From Palsa-739 sp036512155 (GTDB taxonomy: Bacteria; Actinomycetota; Thermoleophilia; Gaiellales; Gaiellaceae): 64,000 nt of DNA. The stretch is taken from positions 18,096-82,095 of the forward strand of contig DATCBD010000058.1 of assembly GCA_036512155.1 (NCBI GenBank). Direction: 5' to 3'. The position numbers and the translations under genes were made by a program. Of the stretch, positions 45,708 through 53,786 are shown piece by piece. Each line of letters starts with the position of its first letter. The stretch's first letter is position 1. The notes beneath the pieces were generated by a model. That model ran no database searches and was not told where the DNA came from. It worked only from the letters and a program-made list of their open reading frames with translations.

Positions 45708-46403
45708 GTGGGCGACAATGTGGCGGTGCCCACCGTCCTCGTCGTCGACGACGAGCCCATCGTCCGCGACGTCGTCGTCCGCTATCTGCAACGGGACGGG
45801 TTCGAGACGCTCGTCGCGGGCGACGGCGATACGGCGCGCGCGCTCATCGAGGAGACGCCGCCGCAGCTCGTCGTGCTCGACGTGATGCTGCCCGGGATCG
45901 ACGGGCTCGCGCTCTGCCGGTGGATCCGGGCGCGCGGCGACTTGCCGGTGATCATACTCACGGCCCGCGGCGAGGAGGCCGACCGGATCGTTGGCCTCGA
46001 GCTCGGCGCGGACGACTACGTGACGAAGCCGTTCTCGCCGCGAGAGCTCGCCGTGCGCGTGCAGACCGTGCTGCGCCGCGCGCAGCCGCCCGCGAGCACG
46101 GCGGAGCCGCTCAGCTTCGACGGGCTCTCGATCGACCCCGGCACGCGCGAGGTCATGCGCAACGGTGACCCGCTGCGGCTGACCGCGAAGGAGTTCGACC
46201 TGCTCTTCTTCCTCGCGTCCAATCCCCGCCAGGTGTTCTCGCGCGACCAGCTCATGGGCCGCGTGTGGGGATACGAGTCCGCGGTCGACACGGGAACGGT
46301 GACGGTGCACGTGCGCCGCCTGCGCGCGAAGATCGAGCGCGACCCGTCGGCGCCGGAGCACCTCGAGACCGTGTGGGGCGTCGGCTACCGGTTCGTGCCG
46401 TGA
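45708..46403 (+). CDS. OmpR/PhoB-family response regulator
   Basis: 231 residues from GTG at 45708; GTGs at 45720 and 45726 are also plausible, as no ribosome site singles one out. Receiver: acidic pair VVDDE, phospho-acceptor D58 in VVLDVMLPG, LTARGEE and K in VTKPFSP. Winged-helix effector: LTAKEFDLLFFLASNPRQVFSRDQL, then VDTGTVTVHVRRLRAKIE. Coupled to the kinase by a GTGA overlap. Confidence 0.93.
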   Translation: MGDNVAVPTVLVVDDEPIVRDVVVRYLQRDGFETLVAGDGDTARALIEETPPQLVVLDVMLPGIDGLALCRWIRARGDLPVIILTARGEEADRIVGLELGADDYVTKPFSPRELAVRVQTVLRRAQPPASTAEPLSFDGLSIDPGTREVMRNGDPLRLTAKEFDLLFFLASNPRQVFSRDQLMGRVWGYESAVDTGTVTVHVRRLRAKIERDPSAPEHLETVWGVGYRFVP

Positions 46404-47476
46404 TCGGGTTCGCATTCGGGGTTGCCGCATTTACGCTCTGCGTCGGCCTCGTCGCGACGTTCGGCCTGACACGTCTCCCGACAGCGCGACTGCAGCTGAT
46501 CGCGTTCGCGCTTCTCGCCGTACTGCTCCCGATCTGGATCGTCTTCTTCTCGGGATGGGCGATGTTCCACATGGGCGACGACGTCAAGATCCTCGCGGTC
46601 GCGAGCGGCGCGGCATCCGCTGCGGTCGCAGCGGCGCTTGTGATCGGGACGTCGCTCGCACGGCGCATCGAGCGCCTGCGTGCAGCGTCGGCACGTCTCG
46701 CCGCCGGCGACCTCAGCGCGCGCGCGCCCGAGACCGGACCGCGTGAGCTCGCGGAGCTCGGCCGCGCGTTCAACGAGATGGCGTCCTCGATCGAGAGTCT
46801 CTTCGATGCGCGACGCGAGCTCGTCGCGGCGGCGAGCCACGATCTGCGCACGCCGATCGCGTCGATCACGGCGATGCTGGAGGCGATCGAGGACGGGCTC
46901 GCCGAGGGATCGGAATATCTCGTTCCCCTCCAGGAACAGGCGCGGCGGCTCGCTTCGCTCGTCGAGGACCTCTTCGAGCTTGCGCGGATCGATGCCGGCT
47001 CGCTCGCGCACGAGCTGCACACGACCTCGCTCGCGCCGCTCGTCGAGTCGTGCCTGCGCGGATTCGAAGCCGAGGCGAAGGCGCGCAACGTGCGGCTCGA
47101 GCGGCGGCTCGAGCCCGCGCCGCCGGCACGGTGCGCGCCCGAGCAGGTCGAGCGCGTGCTGCTCAACCTGCTCACGAACGCGCTTCGGCATACGCCGTCG
47201 GACGGGACCGTCGCGGTCGCGCTCGCCCACGCGGAGGACGAGGTGCGCGTCTCGGTCGAGGACACCGGCGAGGGCATCAGCGCCGAGACGGCGCGGCGCA
47301 TGTTCGATCGCTTCTGGCGAAGCGACTCGGCGCGGAGCGCGGACGGCAGCGGGGCCGGCCTCGGGCTCGCGATCGCGCGGGGGCTTGTGGAGGCGCAGGG
47401 CGGACGTATCTGGGCCGAAGTGCGCGAGAGCGGCGGCGCCCGCGTGTCGTTCACGCTGCCCACAGCATCACAGTAA
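46400..47476 (+). CDS. Sensor histidine kinase
   Basis: 358 residues from GTG at 46400. Two N-terminal membrane segments (FAFGVAAFTLCVGLVATFG and LQLIAFALLAVLLPIWIVFF), a third helix near residue 65-85, then HAMP (ARRIERLRAASARLAAGDL), HisKA with H147 (AASHDLRTPI) and HATPase (N box LLNLLTNALRHT, G1 VEDTGEGI, GAGLGLAIARGLVEAQGG). There is almost no extracellular loop, so it probably senses a membrane or intracellular signal. Its stop lies inside the vapB operator. Confidence 0.92.
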   Translation: MIGFAFGVAAFTLCVGLVATFGLTRLPTARLQLIAFALLAVLLPIWIVFFSGWAMFHMGDDVKILAVASGAASAAVAAALVIGTSLARRIERLRAASARLAAGDLSARAPETGPRELAELGRAFNEMASSIESLFDARRELVAAASHDLRTPIASITAMLEAIEDGLAEGSEYLVPLQEQARRLASLVEDLFELARIDAGSLAHELHTTSLAPLVESCLRGFEAEAKARNVRLERRLEPAPPARCAPEQVERVLLNLLTNALRHTPSDGTVAVALAHAEDEVRVSVEDTGEGISAETARRMFDRFWRSDSARSADGSGAGLGLAIARGLVEAQGGRIWAEVRESGGARVSFTLPTASQ

Positions 47477-47482
47477 CTGTGA
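47468..47482. promoter_or_regulatory. Operator of the vapBC module
   Basis: TCACAGT-A-ACTGTGA is a perfect 7+7 inverted repeat overlapping the kinase stop codon and ending 12 bases before the vapB start. Two further GTGA repeats follow (ACTGTGAT, ATCGTGAC). Expected binding site of the VapB ribbon-helix-helix. Confidence 0.6.
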
Positions 47483-47494
47483 AACTGTGATATC

Positions 47495-47743
47495 GTGACA
47501 ACCGTGAAGAACATCACGGTCTCAGTCCCCGAGGACGTCTACCGGGCCGCGCGGGTCCGAGCCGCGGAACGCGGCCGCTCCGTGAGCGCGCTCGTCGCCG
47601 ACTACCTCCGGTCGTTGTCGGACCAGGGCGATGAGTTCGCACGCCTCGAGGCGCAACAGCAGCGCGTGCAGAAGGACATCGCTCGCTTCCGGGCCGGCGA
47701 TCGTCTCGGCCGCGACGAGGTCCACAGCCGTGCGGTTCGTTGA
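47495..47743 (+). CDS. vapB: VapB-type ribbon-helix-helix antitoxin
   Basis: 82 residues from GTG at 47495; GTG at 47504 (VKNITVSVPED) may be the true start as it matches family openings. N-terminal RHH: KNITVSVPEDVYRAARVRAAERG followed by SVSALVADYLRSL. The C-terminal half (ARLEAQQQRVQKDIARFRAG) should wrap the toxin. Overlaps vapC by 14 bases. Confidence 0.82.
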   Translation: MTTVKNITVSVPEDVYRAARVRAAERGRSVSALVADYLRSLSDQGDEFARLEAQQQRVQKDIARFRAGDRLGRDEVHSRAVR

Positions 47744-48137
47744 TACGAACGTCCTGCTGTATGCGATCTCTCGTGACCCCGGCGAGTCCGCGAAGGCCGA
47801 ACGTGCGAATGAGATCCTCGAGGACGGCGATCTCGGCCTCTCCGTTCAGGCCCTTCAGGAGTTCTTCGTCCAGGCCACGAGATCGACGCGACCCGATGCG
47901 CTCCCGCACGAGCAAGCCGTCGCACTGATCGAGTCGTTCCTCCGCTTCCCGGCACAAGAGATCACGCCGGCAGTGATGACGGCTGCACTGGGAACGTGTG
48001 AGCGATTCGGCATCTCGTACTGGGATGCCGCCATCCTCGAGGCGGCGCGGACTCTCGGCTGCGACGTCGTTCTCTCCGAGGATCTCTCCGACGGAGAGAG
48101 CTACGACGGCATGCGGGTCGAGAATCCGTTCCGCTAG
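47730..48137 (+). CDS. vapC: VapC-type PIN-domain ribonuclease toxin
   Basis: 135 residues from GTG at 47730. The acidic PIN active site is complete: D5 (FVDTNVLLYA), E44 (LQEFF), D99 (YWDAAI) and D118 (LSEDLSDG). Length matches VapC toxins, which cleave tRNA or rRNA and are neutralised by VapB. Overlaps the convergent aldo/keto reductase gene by four bases. Confidence 0.9.
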   Translation: MRFVDTNVLLYAISRDPGESAKAERANEILEDGDLGLSVQALQEFFVQATRSTRPDALPHEQAVALIESFLRFPAQEITPAVMTAALGTCERFGISYWDAAILEAARTLGCDVVLSEDLSDGESYDGMRVENPFR

Positions 48138-49048
48138 CTGAAGAGCGCCGAAAGCTCGTCGTGCCGGACGGCGTCGAGTGCGGCAAGGGCCGGCGAGAGA
48201 TGCGCCGGGCGGCGCGGGCCGACGATCACGGCGGTCACGCGCGGGTCGCCGAGCAGCCACGCGAGCGCGAGCGTTGCCGGATCGCCCAGCTCCTCGAGGC
48301 GCTCGAGCCGGTCGTACACGGCGTCGTCCCGGAGATGCTCGTACGGCTCGGGGCGCATCGTCATCCGCGAGCCTTCGGGGACGGCCGCGCCGCGGCGGTA
48401 CTTGCCGGTGAGCCAGCCGCCGGCGAGCGGGCTGAACGGCGTGAAGCCGAGGCCGAGCTCCTCGCACAGCGGCAGGACGTCCTCCTCTACCCCGCGGTCG
48501 AGGAGCGAATACGAGTTCTGCACCCAGCCGAAGAAGCCGGCGGCGACCGCCTCGCGCAGGCGCGCGCCGTCGACGTTCGAGAGCCCGTACGCGCCGATCC
48601 TTCCTTCGGCCACAAGCTCTTCGAGCGCGCCGGCCGTCTCGGCGATCGGGACGTCGGGGTCCCAGTCGTGGGTGAGGAAGAGGTCGACGCGGTCGACGCC
48701 CAGCCGCCCGAGGCTGCTCTCGACCTGCCGCCGCACGCGCGCGGGAGCGAGTCCGTGGTCGGCGCCCTCGTCCATCGGGTTGAACGTCTTGGTGGAGAGG
48801 ACGATCCCGTCCGGCCGCCGGGAGCGCAACCACTCGCCGATGAAGGTCTCGCTCCTACCGCCGCCATACGCGTCGGCCGTATCGAAAGTTGTGATGCCGG
48901 CGTCCCAGGCGGCGTCCATGATCGCGAACGCCTCATCCTTCGACTCGCCCTGTCCGAAGAACGCGGGTGACGAGCCGATCCCGCCGAAATTGCCGCAGCC
49001 GAGGATCACCCGCGAGACCGCTGTGCCACCTAGGTAGGCTCGCTCCAT
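48134..49048 (-). CDS. Aldo/keto reductase
   Basis: 304 residues of the NADPH-dependent TIM-barrel family. Catalytic tetrad positions: D in TTFDTADAYGGG with Y60-like Tyr, K in VLSTKTFNP, H in LFLTHDWDPD. NADPH-site motifs FTPFSPLAGGWLTGKY and VTAVIVGPRRPAHL follow. Its ATG and that of the next, divergent gene share CATG. Substrate unknown. Confidence 0.91.
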   Translation of the reverse strand: MERAYLGGTAVSRVILGCGNFGGIGSSPAFFGQGESKDEAFAIMDAAWDAGITTFDTADAYGGGRSETFIGEWLRSRRPDGIVLSTKTFNPMDEGADHGLAPARVRRQVESSLGRLGVDRVDLFLTHDWDPDVPIAETAGALEELVAEGRIGAYGLSNVDGARLREAVAAGFFGWVQNSYSLLDRGVEEDVLPLCEELGLGFTPFSPLAGGWLTGKYRRGAAVPEGSRMTMRPEPYEHLRDDAVYDRLERLEELGDPATLALAWLLGDPRVTAVIVGPRRPAHLSPALAALDAVRHDELSALFS

Positions 49049-50219
49049 GAGTGCGACCGTACTCGACGTGGATGCCGTTCGCAGCCGCTTCTCGTCGCTG
49101 CGCGGCGGCTTCACCTTCCTCGACGCGCCCGGCGGCTCGCAGGTGCCGGACGAGGTCGGCCGTGCCATCGCGGACGCGCTACGCGATGCGAGCGGGAACC
49201 TCGGCGCGCCGTACGAGACCGGGCGCCGCGTCGAGGCGATCGTCGACACCGCGCGCGCGGATGCAGCCCGCTTCCTCGGCTGCTCGGCCGACGACGTCGT
49301 CTTCGGCACGAACATGACCGTGCTCGACTTCACCCTCTCCCGGACGGCGTCGCGCGACTGGAAGGACGGCGACCGCATCCTCGTCTCGCGGCTCGACCAC
49401 GACGGCGGCGTCTCGCCGTGGCGCGAGCTCGCGGCCGACAAGGGCCTCGAGCTCGACTGGATTGACGTCACCGACGATCTGCGGCTCGATCTCGACGACC
49501 TCGAGCGGAAGCTCGACGAGCGCGTGCGCGTCGTCGCGACCGTTGCCTCGTCCAACGCGCTCGGGACGATCGTCGACATGAAGCGCGTGAGCGAGCTCGC
49601 GCACTCGGTCGGCGCCCTTTCGTGGTTCGACGCGGTGCAGTACGCCGCGCACGAGCCCGTCGACGTCCTTGCGCTCGACTGCGATGTCTTCATCGCGTCC
49701 GCGTATAAGTTCTGCGGCCCGCACCTCGGCGTCGCCTACGGGCGCCACGAGCTGCTCGAGTCGTGGCGGCCGTACAAGGCGAAGCCGGCTTCCAACTCGC
49801 CTGTCGGCCGTCGCTTCGAGCCGGGCACCGCGCCCTACGAGCTCTTCGCCGGCTTCAGCGCGACCATCGCGTATCTCGAGTCGATCGGCGGCATGGATGT
49901 CCTGCGCGGGTACGAGCACGAGCTCGGACAGCGCTTCCTCGACGGACTGCCGGAATCGGCGACGGTGTACGGCGAGCAGACGATGGAAGGGCGGCTACCG
50001 ACGTTCCTCCTCAACCTCGAGGGTGTGCCCGCGACGAAGATCGCGGAGACGATGGGAGCGCGCGGCTACGGCGTGTGGGCGCACGACAGCTGGTACTCGC
50101 TCGGCCTGCGCGAGAAGCTGCCCTATCCGGAGGAGGCGTTGCGCGTCGGTCTCATCCATTACAACACCGCCGACGAGGTCGACGGCTTCCTGAGCGAGCT
50201 AGGGAGTTTCGCCCAGTAG
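49047..50219 (+). CDS. Cysteine desulfurase-like class V aminotransferase (TIGR01976 type)
   Basis: 390 residues. PLP-binding K221 in SAYKFCGPHLG; VFGTNMTVLDF, RLDHDGGVSPWREL, VASSNALGTIVDM, WFDAVQYAAHEPVDV and the C-terminal FEPGTAPYELFAGF follow the TIGR01976 subfamily. True desulfurases carry a catalytic Cys loop that is not seen here, so desulfurase activity is doubtful; kynureninase-like or lyase chemistry is conceivable since tryptophan dioxygenase is encoded nearby. A GTG at 49068 is an alternative start. Confidence 0.87.
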   Translation: MSATVLDVDAVRSRFSSLRGGFTFLDAPGGSQVPDEVGRAIADALRDASGNLGAPYETGRRVEAIVDTARADAARFLGCSADDVVFGTNMTVLDFTLSRTASRDWKDGDRILVSRLDHDGGVSPWRELAADKGLELDWIDVTDDLRLDLDDLERKLDERVRVVATVASSNALGTIVDMKRVSELAHSVGALSWFDAVQYAAHEPVDVLALDCDVFIASAYKFCGPHLGVAYGRHELLESWRPYKAKPASNSPVGRRFEPGTAPYELFAGFSATIAYLESIGGMDVLRGYEHELGQRFLDGLPESATVYGEQTMEGRLPTFLLNLEGVPATKIAETMGARGYGVWAHDSWYSLGLREKLPYPEEALRVGLIHYNTADEVDGFLSELGSFAQ

Positions 50220-51122
50220 GACTTTCGCGAGGACGGCGGCGTCGACATTGCCGCCGGACACGACACAGACGCAGCTGTCCTCGCGGTGTCGTGCCGCGGC
50301 GAGCGCGAGCGCACCGGCCCCCTCCGCAACGACGTGTGCACGCGCGGCGAGCAGACGCATCGCGTCGGCGACCTCGTCGAGCGGCACCGCAACGGCTTCG
50401 TCCACGAGCTCTCGCGCACGCTCCCACATGGTCGGCAGGAGGGCGCGGCCGCCGGCGCCGTCGACGAACGACGGGCGGAACTCGATCTCGGTCGGTTCGC
50501 CGGCGCGCATCGCGGCGGCGAGCGGCGCCGCCGTCTCGGGCTCGGCGGTGACGATGTGCACGCCGGGCCGCAGCGCCTTCACCGCGCTCGCGATGCCGGT
50601 CGTGAGCCCGCCGCCGCCCCACGGCGTGATCACCGTGTCGAACGCGTCGAGGTCCTCGACGATTTCCAAGCCGACCGTGCCGTTGCCGGCCATCACGAGC
50701 TCGTCCTCGACGGGGTGCACGAAGAGGCCGTCGACGCCCTCGTAGCACCGGTCGACCATCGCCTGCCACCAGGCCTCGTGCGAGACGGGGATGATCTCGC
50801 CGCCGAGACGCTCGACCGCGTCGAGCTTCGCGCGCGGCGCATCTTCGGGAGCGACGACCCAGGCACGAACGCCTGCCTCGCGCGCGGCCCACGCGACGCC
50901 CTGCGCCATGTTCCCGGCGCTGGCGGTGACGACGCCGCCCGCGAGCTCCGCCGGCGAGGCGGCGCGCACGGCAGAGAGCGCGCCGCGCAGCTTGAACGAG
51001 CCGATCGGCTGCAGGCACTCGAGCTTTAACCAGATGCGCTCGTCGAGGCGCACGAGCGGAGTGCGCAGCACGTCGTCGCCGAGCCGCTCCCGCGCGCGGC
51101 GGATCTCGTCGAGTGAGATCAA
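50199..51122 (-). CDS. PLP-dependent threonine/serine dehydratase-like enzyme
   Basis: 307 residues, fold type II without a regulatory ACT domain. PLP lysine K44 in IGSFKLRGA; the substrate loop reads SAGNMAQG where dehydratases have SSGNHAQG, so His is replaced by Met; PLP-phosphate glycine loop GGGGL. Typical beta-elimination of a hydroxy-amino acid, but the loop change and operon context (EutB-like enzymes of ectoine catabolism are in this family) leave the substrate open. Last gene of the eleven-gene operon; 21-base overlap with the convergent aminotransferase. Confidence 0.86.
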   Translation of the reverse strand: MISLDEIRRARERLGDDVLRTPLVRLDERIWLKLECLQPIGSFKLRGALSAVRAASPAELAGGVVTASAGNMAQGVAWAAREAGVRAWVVAPEDAPRAKLDAVERLGGEIIPVSHEAWWQAMVDRCYEGVDGLFVHPVEDELVMAGNGTVGLEIVEDLDAFDTVITPWGGGGLTTGIASAVKALRPGVHIVTAEPETAAPLAAAMRAGEPTEIEFRPSFVDGAGGRALLPTMWERARELVDEAVAVPLDEVADAMRLLAARAHVVAEGAGALALAAARHREDSCVCVVSGGNVDAAVLAKVLLGETP

Positions 51123-51820
51123 TCGCTCTCTTTGGCGAGCATGGTGAGGTCGGTGCGCACGCGCCAGAGCTCGGGGAACATCTTGTTCTTGATCAGCCCG
51201 GCGAGCAGCTCGACCGGCGTGCCCTGCGTGCCGATGACGTCCTCGCCGATCACGCGGCCGACCATCTTCACGTGCCGGAAGCGCCAGATGCCGATCTGCT
51301 CGTCCCAGTCGGTGAGCAGCTCCGCGAGCTGATAGACGTCCTCGTGCTCGCGGCCTTGGGTATACACCTCGACCAGCGAGAGGCCGCGCTCCTTGCGGAC
51401 CCCGTCGAACGCGGCGTACAGAGGCGGCGAGACGCGACGGATCTCACGGAACCCAGGCGAGTCGAAGCCGGAGCCGTGCCCGAGCACGCGGCGGATGTCC
51501 TGATACTCCCACGGCGACATCTGCTCCAGGTGCTCGAGGAAGCCGATCACGTACCGGATGCACGCGTTCGCGCGGCGCAGGAGACGCTGCGCGGCGGCGA
51601 GGTCGCGCGCCTCAATGAGCTGCGTCGCGTCCTCGACGTCGTTCCATGCGTGCTTCAGCCACAGCTCGGAGGACTGGTGCACGGTCTGGAACAGCAGCTC
51701 GTCGCGGTGCACCCACTCGTCGGCCGTCTTCTGCAGCGAGAGCAGCTCGTCCGTGCGGAGGTAGCGCTCGTAGTCGCTGCCGCCCGGGCCGGGCAGGATG
51801 GGTGCGAACTCGTCGCTCAC
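51119..51820 (-). CDS. kynA: Tryptophan 2,3-dioxygenase
   Basis: 233 residues from GTG at 51820, shorter than the usual ~280. Heme ligand H183 in WRFRHVKMV; substrate-pocket residues F44 and H48 (LLFQTVHQSSELWLKH), R125 in SGFDSPGFREIR, and the GTQGT loop near 197-201 are kept. Opens the indole ring of tryptophan to N-formylkynurenine. No kynurenine formamidase is adjacent. Four-base overlaps on both sides bind it to the operon. Confidence 0.9.
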   Translation of the reverse strand: MSDEFAPILPGPGGSDYERYLRTDELLSLQKTADEWVHRDELLFQTVHQSSELWLKHAWNDVEDATQLIEARDLAAAQRLLRRANACIRYVIGFLEHLEQMSPWEYQDIRRVLGHGSGFDSPGFREIRRVSPPLYAAFDGVRKERGLSLVEVYTQGREHEDVYQLAELLTDWDEQIGIWRFRHVKMVGRVIGEDVIGTQGTPVELLAGLIKNKMFPELWRVRTDLTMLAKESD

Positions 51821-52869
51821 CAGATCCTCAGATCGAGCCCGGCGAGCGGGACGCCGCCGTCGTCGGTGACGAGCCACGTGTCCTGCATGTAGAGGCATTC
51901 TCGACCGTCGGCGGCGATTGCGTGCGGATGCATGGAGAAGACCATGTTCGCGGCCAGCTCGGTGTCGACGCCTTCGCCGATCTTGGGGAACTCGATCATC
52001 GTCATCCCGATCGAGTGGCCGGTCACGTGGCCGAGGTGGTAACCGCGCTCGGTGAAGCCGGCGGAGACGGCGCGATGGACGTCGTGCGCGGTCGCGCCCG
52101 GCCGAAGCGCGGTCTTCGCCGTTTCGTAGTACTCCTCGTACGCCTCGAGCATGCGCGACACTTCCGTGCTCGGCGTGCCGAGCGCGCGAGAGACCTCGAC
52201 CCAGTGGCCGCCCGGGCCGGCGATCTCGAGCGAGGGCACGCAGTAGTCGCCGAGAACGGTGTCGCTGCGCGCGAGCGTGAACTCGGCGCCGACGAGAACC
52301 ATGTTCATCGTCAGCCGGCCGCAGCCGCGCTCGACGAAGAGTCGCTCCGCAGGCGCCATGACCTCGGCCGCACTGCGTCCCGGCGCATACGCCTCGCGAA
52401 AGGCGTGGAAGCCGTCCGTGTTGATGCGAACGCTGTCGCGGACTGACTCGAGCTCGGCGTCGGACTTCACGGCCCGCGCGTGGTCGAATTCGAGGTCCCA
52501 CGGCACGAGCTCGGCGGCGCCGTCGAGCGCTGCGAAGTCGCGCACCGTCATCACGTAGTCGAGCCCGTACACGCCGACGCGTTTGCCGCGCAGCCGGCCG
52601 GCGAGCCATTCGCCTGGCCGGTCGACGAACTGCTGGTCGGCGATCTGGGAGTCCCCGTGCTCCCCGACGTAACGCGCCTCGCTCGGGAAGACGATCGTCG
52701 GCTCGCCCTCGACCGGGATGAGGACGTACGCGTAGCGGTGCACGATCGTGAAGCCGCTCACGTAGGTCACCGCGCCCTCGAAGCCGCTGTACTCGGATCC
52801 GCACACGAGTGCCGCGTCGAGGCCGTCGCGCGTGAGGGCGTCCCGCACGTTCGCATGCCGCCGGCTCAC
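51817..52869 (-). CDS. M24 (pita-bread) family hydrolase with altered metal site
   Basis: About 350 residues from GTG at 52869 (GTGA overlap); GTG at 52878 is possible. N-terminal creatinase-like domain (YVSGFTIVHRYAYVLIPVEGEPTIVFP), then the M24 fold. Canonical M24 metallopeptidases have D, D, H, E, E; here the matching places read ...EIAGPGGHWVEVSRAL, GHSIGMTMIEFPKI, FSMHPHA and LYMQDTWLVTDDG, so several ligands are replaced. This resembles creatinase or ectoine-hydrolase-type members that cleave non-peptide C-N bonds. Confidence 0.82.
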   Translation of the reverse strand: MSRRHANVRDALTRDGLDAALVCGSEYSGFEGAVTYVSGFTIVHRYAYVLIPVEGEPTIVFPSEARYVGEHGDSQIADQQFVDRPGEWLAGRLRGKRVGVYGLDYVMTVRDFAALDGAAELVPWDLEFDHARAVKSDAELESVRDSVRINTDGFHAFREAYAPGRSAAEVMAPAERLFVERGCGRLTMNMVLVGAEFTLARSDTVLGDYCVPSLEIAGPGGHWVEVSRALGTPSTEVSRMLEAYEEYYETAKTALRPGATAHDVHRAVSAGFTERGYHLGHVTGHSIGMTMIEFPKIGEGVDTELAANMVFSMHPHAIAADGRECLYMQDTWLVTDDGGVPLAGLDLRIW

Positions 52870-53786
52870 TTCGTCCACGAGTCCTCCACCCCTTTCACGA
52901 GCGCCCAGATCGCCTGGTTCAGCGGCGTCGTCACCCCGTGCTCGCGCCCGAAGCGGACGATACCGCCGTTGAGATAGTCGATCTCGGTCGTGCGGCGCGC
53001 CTCGACGTCCTGCAGCATCGAGGCCTTGTGGTCGTAGGCGACCTCGGGCTTCGCCGCGTGGTCGATGAGATCCTCCGGGTCGGCGTCGAGCTCGATGCCC
53101 TGCGCCGCGGCGACCGCCTTCCCTTCGTCGACGAGACCGGAGACGAGCTTCCGTAGGTCGGGCCGCTCGACGACGCGGCCGTGCGTCAAACCGGTCAGCG
53201 CGCCGATCGGGTTCGTGGCTGCGTTGAAGATCACCTTGCGCCATTGCGGGCCGCGCGCATCGGCGACGGCCGTCGTCGGCATCCCGCCGCGCGTGCAGGC
53301 GTCTGCGAGACGCTCGACCTGGGCGAACGGCGCCGGCTGCGGCTCGAATGGCCCCAGCGTCGTGTCGCCTTTCACGTCCCACTGCACGTGGCCGGGCGCG
53401 AGGACCTTGCCGGCCGGGAACGTCGTCCCGCGAATCACGCGTTCGACGTGCTCGGCGATGGCCTCCTCGTTGCCGAGCCCGTTCTGCACCGTCGCGACGC
53501 AGCCGTTCGCGAAGGCGTGCGCGGTCGCGGCGACGGCCGCGCTCGTATGCATCGCCTTCGTCGCGACGATGCCGAAATCGCAGGGCGGGAGCTCCGCCGC
53601 GTCCGTCGTCGCGCGCAGGCGGCCCACGACCTCGCCCGCCCCAGAGAGATGGAGGCCGTTCGCGTTGATCGCGTCGACGTGCTCGCGCGCCAGGTCGTAT
53701 GCCCACACGTCGACGTCGTCCAGCTGCGCGAGGTTCGCGGCGAAGAGCGAGCCGACCGCACCGCATCCGATGATCGCCACCCTCAC
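52866..53786 (-). CDS. Ketopantoate reductase (PanE/ApbA)-like enzyme 1
   Basis: 306 residues from GTG at 53786. NADPH loop VAIIGCGAVGSLFAANL; catalytic Lys in WRKVIFNAATNPIGALTG; C-terminal helical domain with HKASMLQDVEARRTTEIDYLNGGIV. Such enzymes reduce 2-keto acids to 2-hydroxy acids; being in a catabolic operon next to a paralog, it is unlikely to serve pantothenate synthesis. Confidence 0.87.
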   Translation of the reverse strand: MRVAIIGCGAVGSLFAANLAQLDDVDVWAYDLAREHVDAINANGLHLSGAGEVVGRLRATTDAAELPPCDFGIVATKAMHTSAAVAATAHAFANGCVATVQNGLGNEEAIAEHVERVIRGTTFPAGKVLAPGHVQWDVKGDTTLGPFEPQPAPFAQVERLADACTRGGMPTTAVADARGPQWRKVIFNAATNPIGALTGLTHGRVVERPDLRKLVSGLVDEGKAVAAAQGIELDADPEDLIDHAAKPEVAYDHKASMLQDVEARRTTEIDYLNGGIVRFGREHGVTTPLNQAIWALVKGVEDSWTK

